From Sphingobacteriaceae bacterium (GTDB taxonomy: Bacteria; Bacteroidota; Bacteroidia; B-17B0; Aurantibacillaceae), in NCBI GenBank assembly GCA_023251775.1, contig JAHEYC010000038.1, forward strand, positions 1 through 33,035: a DNA stretch of 33,035 nucleotides, in the 5' to 3' direction. Positions 1-9,600 of this stretch are shown here, in pieces. A program made the translations under genes and the position numbers. Position 1 is the stretch's first letter; each line of letters opens with the position of its first letter. The notes under the pieces are model-generated. The model worked only from the letters and a program-made list of their open reading frames with translations, was not told the DNA's origin and searched no databases.

Positions 1-648
<648 letters not shown>

Positions 649-694
649 TTAACTCTTCAATAAATATGCCATTAGGACTATTAGATTAGGAATA

Positions 695-707
695 TGACAG
701 CATGGCA
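695..707 (-). promoter_or_regulatory. Candidate regulatory motif upstream of dnaK (two TGnCA half-sites)
   Basis: On the minus strand this reads TGCCATGCTGTCA: two TGnCA half-sites three bases apart, about 68-80 bases upstream of the dnaK start. A further TGCCA lies at 766-770. The spacing and the position in front of a heat-shock gene make it a candidate operator or activator site, but no CIRCE element and no clear TAnnTTTG box were found here. This is inference only. Confidence 0.25.
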
Positions 708-772
708 GTTTCCTTTAAAAAGCCTATAAAAATTGACAATAAAGCCTTGTTTTGAGGACTAAAAATGGCAGG

Positions 773-1900
773 TTAAGGACACCCGATAGCAGCAAGATTG
801 CTCGAAAAGAAATTGTATTTGCAGGTGTATTTATTGAAACTAAACTCATCAACAAATGTGGTCGACATTACCTTTTGAACTTGGCATCGGGTGCGGAATG
901 TGAAGATGCCCATGGCTCCTCTATTTGTAAAATTAGAATAGAGAATTTTTTCCTGAGCAAAACTTAAAGATGGTGCCGAGAACTGAAGATAATCGTAATA
1001 ATCTTGAGTAGCTGCATACGTTATAAAATCAACTCGAAATGTTTTTCTTCCCATAAAGCCCGGAGGATCTTTTCGCATGGCCAGTAAATTTCCACACTCG
1101 GCAAATAACGCCGCGCCTTTGAACGAAAAATTAAAATACTTGGTATTATTAAAATCTATTTGCTGGTATAATTGCTGCGGAAAGAAAATAAAATCGAGGG
1201 TATGATTTATTTTTCCTTGAGGCGCTGCAGAAATAGGAACGCTGTCAAAATAATGAACACGAATGGTAAGATCGTGCAAAAAACCACCGTTACTTGCTTT
1301 TGTTCTTACTATATAATTTGTCCCCGTTTGATTGCTGTAATCGATATAATAATAAGGAGGATCAAAAGGACTTGGTGTGAAGGTATAATATGGTGCAGCA
1401 AATGGCGAAAAGCCGGTTGCAGGAACGCTATCCATTGCTGTAGTTGTAGCAGTGAACACATTATTGGTATGATTATTTTTGATAGTGAGTTTGTAAATGC
1501 CACTGCTGAACAAGCGATCGTTGCAAAGGTAAACGCGCTGCGTAGTTGCAAACGCACCCGGATCTGTTTGAATAAGCGAATCGCGGAAATATAATTCGGT
1601 TTTACCGGTATTTAATTCTGCCGCAACTTTTGATCCATTCACAAAACGCTCTAACATTACGCTTAATTCTCCCGCTTTATAATTCACCGAATCAACTTCC
1701 TTGGCCATTACATTAGCATTGCCTTCTCCTAAAAATATTTTATTGATGCGGATCATTTGCATAGGATCTTGTGGCGTAAGAATAGCATGAACTTGTGGAA
1801 TTTCTTTATAAGGAGCAATGATCTTTAAGTCGTTCTTACACGAGTTAAAAAGTAAAATTCCGAGGGCAGAAATACTTGCTATTTTAAAGGCCTTAAGCAT
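773..1900 (-). CDS. Hypothetical outer-membrane lipoprotein (DUF4249-like layout)
   Basis: 375 residues. The N-terminus MLKAFKIASISALGILLFNSC is a lipoprotein signal with a Cys at residue 21 followed by KND, so it should be lipidated and, in this phylum, probably placed in the outer membrane. The rest is rich in beta-strand-forming residues and aromatic runs, with no catalytic motif I can recognise. The opening of the mature part (IPQVHAILTPQDP, then MIRINKIFLGEGN) resembles the layout of DUF4249 lipoproteins, which start with a short strand, a D-P turn and a strand ending in an acidic loop, but I cannot confirm membership by eye. It stands alone between dnaK and a polysaccharide deacetylase gene, all on the same strand, with a large inverted repeat upstream at 1981-2085 that probably separates its transcription from the preceding gene. 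Function unknown. Confidence 0.8.
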   Translation of the reverse strand: MLKAFKIASISALGILLFNSCKNDLKIIAPYKEIPQVHAILTPQDPMQMIRINKIFLGEGNANVMAKEVDSVNYKAGELSVMLERFVNGSKVAAELNTGKTELYFRDSLIQTDPGAFATTQRVYLCNDRLFSSGIYKLTIKNNHTNNVFTATTTAMDSVPATGFSPFAAPYYTFTPSPFDPPYYYIDYSNQTGTNYIVRTKASNGGFLHDLTIRVHYFDSVPISAAPQGKINHTLDFIFFPQQLYQQIDFNNTKYFNFSFKGAALFAECGNLLAMRKDPPGFMGRKTFRVDFITYAATQDYYDYLQFSAPSLSFAQEKILYSNFTNRGAMGIFTFRTRCQVQKVMSTTFVDEFSFNKYTCKYNFFSSNLAAIGCP

Positions 1901-1980
1901 GCTTCAAATGTAGTGAAATATTGGGATTTTTGAAGTAAAAATAACAACTGGCTAAAGATGCTTGTTATCTGGTTATTAGA

Positions 1981-2085
1981 GGCATTTAACCACGAAAAAC
2001 ACGAAAATTTTACACGAAAGACACGAAACTAGTTTAGTGCATATCGTGTTGCCTCTCAGTTTCGTGCTTTTCGTGGTTAAATGCC
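1981..2085. repeat. Intergenic inverted-repeat element of CCACGAAAAACACGAAA type
   Basis: The left arm (1981-2006) and right arm (2060-2085) are inverse complements over 26 bases with one mismatch. Both begin GGCATTTAACCACGAAAA when read inward. Inside the left arm the word CACGAAA recurs at about 10-base spacing (near 1990, 2000, 2012, 2021), and TTTCGTG recurs in the right arm. The outer end touches the stop codon of the gene at 2086 directly, so the transcript of that gene would fold into a long hairpin just past its end. Probable roles are terminator and mRNA 3'-end stabiliser. A related element lies at 21725-21817. Confidence 0.85.
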
Positions 2086-3441
2086 CTAAAGTTCCTGCAG
2101 TTTCCTATACAACCCCCCAAACCCAGGATATAAAACCTCATCAAAAGTCCTTTCATGAAACACCGTAACAAAAATTCCATTCAAACGTTTCGCTTCTTCC
2201 GCCAATTCCAAAATTTGTTTTTCTGCTGCTGCAACTCCCGCATTTGAATAAATAAAATAAACGCCATCCATCACTGTAAAAGGAACCATTAATAAGTCTG
2301 ATGCTTTTTCATTTTCTAGATCGTAATAATAAAAAGGGGTAAATGTTCCGGCTCTATAACCTGCGCCGGAGGCAAAACCCATGGAGAAGTCTGCTATAAC
2401 GCCGTTAGAAATTAATTGCCTTGGAGTTGTCTTCATATTAAATCGCAAATAATGCTGACGAGAAATTTGAATGGGAGAATTAGAATTTTTTCGCATCAAG
2501 TCAAACTCTTGTTTTAAAAGTTCATTATTATTTATTGTTTCGTACGAAGGATGCAAACCATACCCTACTCCGCTTTTATTTAATTTTTCGAATAGTTCTT
2601 TAAATGCTGAGGAATTTGGATCTACCGTACGATCATATTCCGTTCCGGTACGCTGCAGGAAAAAATAGAACAAAGGAATATTCTTTGCCTTACTTAATTC
2701 GTTCAACTCATCATACACATCAAACGGATCCCTCATTTTACCTTGAAGCACATTGAAGCGGCGGATCAAATTATTTAATTTAAAGGTGATCACATCTCTA
2801 CCACTCGCGCCAATGATCCGCGCTGAACTTTTATGTTTATAGGCATAAAGGTTATCAACATCTACCGTACTTATATATTGGAATTTCTTTTGAGGGAATT
2901 TTATACTTGGATAAAATTTTAAAAGCGCTTGCTTAAATTCTTCTATCCAACTATTCACTTGAGGTTTTAAATGATGCCCGTCTTTAAATAAAACACTTTG
3001 CTGTAATTCAAAACGTCCGTGCTTATCGGCTTCAAACTTTTGCCATTCCTCATAACGCGAAATAAAATAAAACACCGACGAAAAAATATCATAACCCAGA
3101 TCGCAAGAGCTATCACTCATGTGAAAATACAAAGCGCCGTTCTTTGCTGTTCCTTTTGGTTTATAGCTTTCATCCACTCCTGTTTTAAACAACAGATCAT
3201 AAGGAGAAATATTAATGATCTCTTTTTCAGAATGCGTTGAATAACTGATCTTAAAAGCATTTGAATTTTTAAATAGCTGCTTATTTTCAGTGATGGAGTA
3301 CTTGCAATTCAACACAAATTCAAAAATAAATTTACATGTATAGTTTAAACGCTCGTTTAATTTAGAAGAATAAATAATGAATTCGGGAGCATCACTTTTT
3401 GGAGTGAGTTGGAAGAGTTTATGTAGAGATTTATGATCCAA
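2086..3441 (-). CDS. Polysaccharide deacetylase family protein (Bacteroidota type)
   Basis: 451 residues, no signal peptide. The first ~185 residues form the N-terminal domain seen in this phylum's long deacetylase-like proteins (recalled as DUF7033). The C-terminal part has NodB-fold features: TVDVD at residues 192-196, matching the Asp-Asp of motif 1; GYGLHPSYE near 294-301, matching the His of the metal site; and a closing strand GIFVTVFHERTF. Members are predicted to remove acetyl groups from polysaccharide in a metal-dependent way, often beside O-antigen or capsule genes, but no such genes are in view. Substrate unknown. The stop codon abuts an inverted repeat (1981-2085) and the start lies just behind a CGCAGATT repeat (3446-3484), so it looks like a single-gene unit. 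The family call is firm; the activity is inferred. Confidence 0.85.
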   Translation of the reverse strand: MDHKSLHKLFQLTPKSDAPEFIIYSSKLNERLNYTCKFIFEFVLNCKYSITENKQLFKNSNAFKISYSTHSEKEIINISPYDLLFKTGVDESYKPKGTAKNGALYFHMSDSSCDLGYDIFSSVFYFISRYEEWQKFEADKHGRFELQQSVLFKDGHHLKPQVNSWIEEFKQALLKFYPSIKFPQKKFQYISTVDVDNLYAYKHKSSARIIGASGRDVITFKLNNLIRRFNVLQGKMRDPFDVYDELNELSKAKNIPLFYFFLQRTGTEYDRTVDPNSSAFKELFEKLNKSGVGYGLHPSYETINNNELLKQEFDLMRKNSNSPIQISRQHYLRFNMKTTPRQLISNGVIADFSMGFASGAGYRAGTFTPFYYYDLENEKASDLLMVPFTVMDGVYFIYSNAGVAAAEKQILELAEEAKRLNGIFVTVFHERTFDEVLYPGFGGLYRKLQEL

Positions 3442-3445
3442 TTTG

Positions 3446-3484
3446 TTTCCCGCAGATTCCGCAGATTAACGCAGATCTTTTCTG
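3446..3484. repeat. Partial CGCAGATT-type intergenic repeat
   Basis: Three copies of the word CGCAGAT(T/C) follow each other at 10- to 11-base spacing, preceded by TTTCC and followed by a short TTTTCTGC that can pair with GCAGA. Full elements of this type usually carry a complete mirror arm; here only the left arm survives, so it looks like a decayed copy. It lies only a few bases upstream of the deacetylase gene start at 3441 and downstream of nothing on that strand but the PorE-like gene stop at 3547. Confidence 0.6.
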
Positions 3485-3546
3485 CTTCTTCAACGAAAAT
3501 GCTTTTAACTTATTGTCTGTAAAAATAGTGAAATAATGGACTCAAA

Positions 3547-5739
3547 CTAATTACCGATTTTCAAAATTATAAACTCCGTCCGTCTATTCATTGCATGTTC
3601 TTCTTCGCTACAAGGCGATGGCTTTGGACCTTCGCAAGCGCAATTGTTCAGTAATTTACTTTCGCCATAGCCTTTGCCTGAGATGCGCGCAGGGTTAGTG
3701 ATCTTTTGTTTAATATAATCCACACTGGCTTTAGCGCGTTTGTCAGAGAGTTTTAAATTGGCTGCTTTTCCACTTCTGCAATCCGTATGAGCACCCAACT
3801 CCACCACCATATCAGGGTTCTCGTTCATGATCTTTACAATCTTATCTAATTCCTTGGCGGCATCAGGCCTGATATTAAATTTAGCAAGGTCAAAATAAAT
3901 GTTTCCTAAATTACTCATCTTAGCTAAGTCGCCACCCAATTCCACTTTTTCCAAATTCACATTCATCATCTCATGAATTTTTTGATCGCCGGGTGTTTTT
4001 AATTTCCAACGGAACTCAATAGTTTTTGTTACGTAACCTGCTTTAGCAATTTCAATGGTATACCTCAACGAATCGTTCAATTTATTATCAAACAATCCCA
4101 TTTTAAACATACCCGATGCCGGCGTAACACTGCTGGTTACTTTAGCGTAGTACTCACTTGTAAATGAAACCTTCACATTTTCTAAAGGTATTTTGGTTTT
4201 GTTATCGGTAATAAGTGCTAGTAATGTAAATTCAGGAATTTTATCCAATACAAGATCAACGCCAACCGTATATTCGGGCACAGCCGTTGTAAAACGTTTA
4301 GCGTGTTCGTAATAATCCTCCTTTTTTGCTTCAACACGGTATTGCCCTGTATTACTCACAAACAAAACATAGGTTCCATCTTTTTTTGTACACACCTTAT
4401 CCAATATCTTTCCAAATCTACTGGTTAAAAATACAGCCGCTTCGTGTATAGGATTTCCTTCTGCATCGGTAATAGTTCCCTTGATCATTTTTCCAAAATC
4501 AAATGGTTTCATTAAATCAAACCCATACACATCATCATTTCCTTTGCCTCCTTCTCTGTTAGAAGAAAAATAGCCATGTTTTTTTTCTGCATCTAATATC
4601 ATTCCAAAATCATCCTTGGTAGTATTAGCAGGCGTTCCTATATTTTGTGCTTTGCTAAAAAAATCATCAAAACTTTGTGCCGCAAAAATATCTAGGTCGC
4701 CCATGCCCGGTCTGCCGTTGGATGAAAAGAAAAATAAACCGCTTGCATGCATAAAAGGGAACATCTCATCGCCTTCGGTATTGATATTGTCTCCTAAATT
4801 TTGCGGCCTACTCCAATTACCATTACTATTGCGTGTGCTTTTATAAATATCTGTTTTGCCATAACCTCCGGGCATATCGCTCGCAAAATATAACGTATTT
4901 CCATCGGCACTTAAACAAGGATGTCCGCACGAATAATTATCGCTATTAAATGATAATGCTTTTTGCTCTACCCATTCCCCTTTTTCGTATTTGCCTTCGT
5001 AAAGTTTTATGCAACGAACCCCCTCTTTATTTTTTCCGCTATAATTATCGGAGGAATATATCATATAGTTTCCCTTAGCATTAAAACTTACCGGACCATC
5101 ATGATACTTTTTATTATACGCCGGAAATTTTCGAACGCTTTTTAATTCCTTTTTATCGCTGATCTTGCAAGTGTACATATCTACATAAGGCAAACGGTTG
5201 CCATTCCAAATATGTGTTAAGTAACTTAATTTTTGGCGCGATGAAACCAGCATCAATTTATTTTTGTAATACGAAATGCCAAAATCTTGTTGTTGCGAGT
5301 TTCCTGCGATGTTCCATACAACAAATTGCTTTTTATCCTTTAAAAGATCCTCATAATATACTTTGTTCAATTCAAAAAGGTCAACGCGACTATCTTCCGG
5401 TGCCATTTTCCCAAAATCATCCATCACTTTTGCGGCTTCTTTGTATTTGGCATTCACTTTTAAGATCTGCGCATAATTATAAACGTCTTCTGCGCTGTGT
5501 TTTTCATCATTAGCCAGATCTGCCCACACTTTTTCGGCTTCCACATAATTTCCAATACGTTTATAACTATCGGCCAATTCGCGTAACACTTCCATGTCTT
5601 CGATGTTTGCCGGTGTCATGGATGCAACTTTATAATAATCAAAATCGGCGTACGCTTTTTTTACTTTCTTAGGACTAACCTGAGATAAAAGCGCAAACGG
5701 GAAAACTAAAAGGCAATATATGCGGAAAAGTTTTTGCAT
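3547..5739 (-). CDS. PorE-like OmpA family protein (TPR, WD40-like propeller, carboxypeptidase-regulatory and OmpA domains)
   Basis: 730 residues with a Sec signal (MQKLFRIYCLLVFPFALLSQ) and no lipobox Cys. Domains in order: TPR-like helices about 25-130; PD40/WD40-like propeller about 140-405, with typical blades such as SCGHPCLSADGNTLYFASD and the GGYGKTDIYKS and GGKGNDDVYGF turns; a carboxypeptidase-regulatory-like fold about 415-500 (GTITDAEGNPIHEAAVFL); a second beta-sandwich to about 600; and an OmpA-like peptidoglycan-binding domain about 610-730 with IYFDLAKFNIRPDA, HTDCRSG and NRRTEF. This is the architecture of PorE, which ties the type IX secretion machinery to the cell wall. It follows the PorP/SprF gene after 3 bases and closes the operon begun at 10901. 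It is likely the cell-wall anchor of a locus-specific secretion partner rather than the housekeeping PorE; that distinction is inference. Confidence 0.92.
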   Translation of the reverse strand: MQKLFRIYCLLVFPFALLSQVSPKKVKKAYADFDYYKVASMTPANIEDMEVLRELADSYKRIGNYVEAEKVWADLANDEKHSAEDVYNYAQILKVNAKYKEAAKVMDDFGKMAPEDSRVDLFELNKVYYEDLLKDKKQFVVWNIAGNSQQQDFGISYYKNKLMLVSSRQKLSYLTHIWNGNRLPYVDMYTCKISDKKELKSVRKFPAYNKKYHDGPVSFNAKGNYMIYSSDNYSGKNKEGVRCIKLYEGKYEKGEWVEQKALSFNSDNYSCGHPCLSADGNTLYFASDMPGGYGKTDIYKSTRNSNGNWSRPQNLGDNINTEGDEMFPFMHASGLFFFSSNGRPGMGDLDIFAAQSFDDFFSKAQNIGTPANTTKDDFGMILDAEKKHGYFSSNREGGKGNDDVYGFDLMKPFDFGKMIKGTITDAEGNPIHEAAVFLTSRFGKILDKVCTKKDGTYVLFVSNTGQYRVEAKKEDYYEHAKRFTTAVPEYTVGVDLVLDKIPEFTLLALITDNKTKIPLENVKVSFTSEYYAKVTSSVTPASGMFKMGLFDNKLNDSLRYTIEIAKAGYVTKTIEFRWKLKTPGDQKIHEMMNVNLEKVELGGDLAKMSNLGNIYFDLAKFNIRPDAAKELDKIVKIMNENPDMVVELGAHTDCRSGKAANLKLSDKRAKASVDYIKQKITNPARISGKGYGESKLLNNCACEGPKPSPCSEEEHAMNRRTEFIILKIGN

Positions 5740-5742
5740 AGA

Positions 5743-6654
5743 TCAAAAATGCCTCGTTGATTTAATTTTTGTTTCGGGTTTCACAAAAAAGTCGTAGCGC
5801 AAACAAATTTCGTGACTTCCTTTATTATAACGGAATGTTGTATTTGGGAACGACCAATCGAAGGAATACCCAATATATAATTGATCCGTTGCCTGAAATC
5901 CGGTTAAAACTCCAACAGCATCGGCCGAGCGATACATCAAACCAATATTAAAATTATCATCAAATACCAAAGTGCCCGTTATATCTCCTTCAATGGGCGC
6001 ACCGGGAGTTACTTTTAAAAATGCTGTTGGTTTAAAGGTGATATCACGTGTAAATTCGTAAGCATATCCTGCAATAACATAATAATGCCTTTGCTCGCGC
6101 GATAAAAGTGAGGCCGACTTGTTTAATTTATTTTGCAACATCTTCGGACAAGAAATTCCAACGTAATAGGTTTTACTAAAATAATACATTCCAAATCCGG
6201 CGTTCGGTAAAACACTTTTGATATCCGTTGCAAAAGCAGCATCGCTTTGTGTGATGAGTGATAAAGTTGAAACGCTGTTTCTGTAAATATTCACTAAGCC
6301 TTTTAATCCAAACGAAAGTTTAGATGTTTTATTCAAACGAACATGATACGCATAATCGGCCGAGATCCATGTGCTCTTCATAACGCCCAACTGATCACTG
6401 ATCACATTTAATCCCGCACCCGATTTTCCCAATACAAGTGGGGCATGCATAGAGAAAGATGTTGTTTTTGGTCTACCATCAAAATTTAACCATTGCGCTC
6501 TGTGAATTCCCGTAAATGTCATTAGATCGCGCGTTCCAGCATACGCAGGATTTATCCATAATGTATTAAAGGCATAATGCGTGAACATAGGGTCTTGCTG
6601 CGCTTTTGTTTGCAAGCACAGTATTAATAGAGCTATGGAAATTATTTTTTTCAC
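5743..6654 (-). CDS. PorP/SprF family type IX secretion system membrane protein
   Basis: 303 residues. Signal peptide MKKIISIALLILCLQTKAQ, then the family hallmark QQDPMFTHYAFNTLWINPAYAG, TGIHRAQWLNFDGRP and alternating beta strands of an outer-membrane barrel ending in an aromatic-rich strand. SprF-type proteins are needed to export and attach large cargo with type B C-terminal domains, such as SprB in Flavobacterium, and are usually encoded next to their cargo, as here. The start codon is GTG: it shares its G with the TAG stop of the cargo gene (TAGTG on the minus strand), which indicates translational coupling. The start is supported because the signal peptide begins exactly there. Its stop lies 3 bases before the PorE-like gene. 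Confidence 0.95.
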   Translation of the reverse strand: MKKIISIALLILCLQTKAQQDPMFTHYAFNTLWINPAYAGTRDLMTFTGIHRAQWLNFDGRPKTTSFSMHAPLVLGKSGAGLNVISDQLGVMKSTWISADYAYHVRLNKTSKLSFGLKGLVNIYRNSVSTLSLITQSDAAFATDIKSVLPNAGFGMYYFSKTYYVGISCPKMLQNKLNKSASLLSREQRHYYVIAGYAYEFTRDITFKPTAFLKVTPGAPIEGDITGTLVFDDNFNIGLMYRSADAVGVLTGFQATDQLYIGYSFDWSFPNTTFRYNKGSHEICLRYDFFVKPETKIKSTRHF

Positions 6655-9600
6655 TATTTCGTTAATCCTCTGTTTAAATACAAGAAACCCGTATATGGTT
6701 TTGTTTTATTGTTCAGATCCAAAATATAATAATAGGTTCCTTCCGGTAATTTATTTCCGCCGATCTCAATTCCAATTTCAGTTGTTCCGTCCCATGTATT
6801 CGCATAACCTTTCTTTTTATACACCACATTTCCCCAACGATTAATTATTTGTAATTCATTATCCGGGAAGAAACGAATTCCTCTTATTTCGAACAGATCA
6901 TTCACACCATCATCATTGGGCGAAAATCCTTGCGGAATAAAGAAATCAAATTCAACAACAAATACCGTTGGTACACCTTCTCCCGGATCAGAAGGATTTC
7001 CATTTCCATTTGGGTCAGGATCACTTCCTGTTGTTGAAACATCACTTCCGGTATATCCGCCCGAAGGTAAATTACCCGCACTCGCAATTGCTGTATTTGT
7101 AAATGATACTAATCCGTTTGGCGTGAACTTCACCATCACTTTAATTGTATCCGCTTGTCCCGGCAACAACGAACTCGTACTTGCGAACAATAAATTCGTA
7201 TTACTTCCTTGTCCGGTAAAAGAGGGATCAACCGTAACAATACTATTCATACTCACAGGAGGCGGAACAACCGTAAATGTGGAAGGCGCAGGAAATGTAT
7301 TTGCTAAATTATCGTTGATCTGTACATTATATACCGGGTATGTTGCATGATTTTTGACGACAAAACTTAACTCCACATAATAATCAATAAAATTATCGTT
7401 CTTGGTTACTTTTGCTTTTTTAGCCAAACCAATTGGAACACTAACCGAACAATTATTTACCGTCAATAAAACAGTTGCTGAACCCGGACAACCAAAAATA
7501 TTTACACTGCTTACAGTGTACACAGTGGTAGTTGTTGCAAATAAACTAACCGTATTTCCCGGCATTGCACCAGGATTCCATATATATGCTGTGCCGCCCG
7601 TTGCAGTTAATGTAACATTATCTCCCGCGCAACAAATAGAAGGCGTGACGGATGCAATAATTGTTGGATTAGGATTTACTTGTAAATAAACCGCAGCGGA
7701 ATCTTTGCAACCAATATTATCGGTAGCAACAACGGTATAAAAACCGGAAGCAGTTGGCGTGACGACTATCACCGCACCATTTTGATTTCCGGGATGCCAA
7801 GTATACGTAACTCCACCTCCGGCTATTAATGAGCTGGAATTACCCGCGCAAATAACAGATGGAATTGCGATCGCAGAAATATTTGGCCCAACAATTACCG
7901 TGACGACTGTCCAATTTGTACAACCAAATGTATTGGTTCCAACAACCGTGTATTGCGTTGTGACGGATGGTTGGACGACGATCATTGATCCTGTGAGTAT
8001 CGGGAAAAACGGGAACCACGTATATGTGAGTGCACCAAAGGCCGTAAGCGTACTTGTACCTCCTCTACAAATTTGTGTTGGGTTAGGAATTGCCGTTAAT
8101 GTTGGAATTGGATCCACAATAACTTGCACCGTTGTTGTATCGGCACAACCATTGATGTTATAACCAACAACTGTATACGTTGTTGTTACTGTTGGCTGAA
8201 CAGGAACAGGATTTTGCGAAGTGTTTAGCGGAGGCAACCAATAAAATGTAAGCGCTCCCCATGCTTGCAACCAACTTGTTTGTCCCAAACAAATTCGCGT
8301 TGGCGTTGCAATTGCTTGCACTGTTGGAATTGGCCAAACAATTACTGTAACAAATGTACTGGAAATACATCCCGTTGAATGTGTACCATTTACTTGATAC
8401 AATGTTGACACAGTTGGACAGACGACAATTGTTGGACTCACAATGTTCTGCGGGACCCACGTATAAGAAACGCCACCATAGGCGGTGAGTGTACTACATT
8501 CACCAATACAAATTTGCGAAGGGAATGCACTGATGGTTGGAACGAATACAGGAAGATTTACAACTGTATAATTTGTACAACCATTAATATCTGATCCAAC
8601 AACCGTGTATTGCTGAGGAAAAACGCCGATGACCGTTTGTGTTTGTCCAACTAATGGGCCCGGATACCAAGTATAAGAAATAGCTCCCGATGCATTTAAT
8701 GTTCCTGTTCCGCCCGGACAAATTAATGTTGGTGCAGCTGTTGCATTTAATGTTGGAATTGGATTTACAATTAATTGCACGGTTGTACTTCCAATACATA
8801 CTGTAATATTTCCAACCACTGTGTAAATTGTTGAAACCGGCGGAGACACTGTTGGTGTTGGTCCTGTCATGTTTCCGGGAAACCATGTATACGTATTTGC
8901 TCCATTCGCGCTTAATGTTCCAACCGCGCCCAAACAAATTGCCGTAGGAATTGCAACCGCAGTCATCACCACTTCAATAACAGTGAATGCGGGCGCTGCT
9001 GTAAAATTATCTATGGTATAACACTCGGGAGAACCGGATGAAACTGTTCCACTAAAAACGCCAATGTTAGTTGCTGTAATTACACCGGTTAAAATAATTG
9101 AAATAGGAGAATTTGGTGCCACACTTGTAATTGACCAATTTGGTGCCGAATAAGTTCCGGTACTTACACTTGATGATGTAAATGTTACACCTGATGGTTG
9201 CGGTAAATTAACTACAACATTAAGTGCAGGATTACAAGCAGAATTATTTATGGTTACGGTGTATGATTTTTGTTGACCTAAACATAATGGTGGTCCGTTA
9301 CCCGCAATTGAAATAGAAAGATTTACGGGAGCAGAGTAAGGAATGTAAGGCAAATTATTTACAATGGTTCCCGATGCACCTTTTGTTGCGCCGTTTGGAA
9401 TAAATTCGGTGAGTCCGCTTGAAGTTGTTGTTCCATTAGTTCCACCAAACATTGTAGTTAATACACTTGTGTTTGTGGTTTGAATATATCCGCCGCCACC
9501 ACCACCGCCCGGACCTTCGGCTTCATTAGTTGTAATTAATTGATCGCCGCCATTTCCGCCATTTGCAGTAACTGTTACACCGGTAATAGAACTACTAGAA

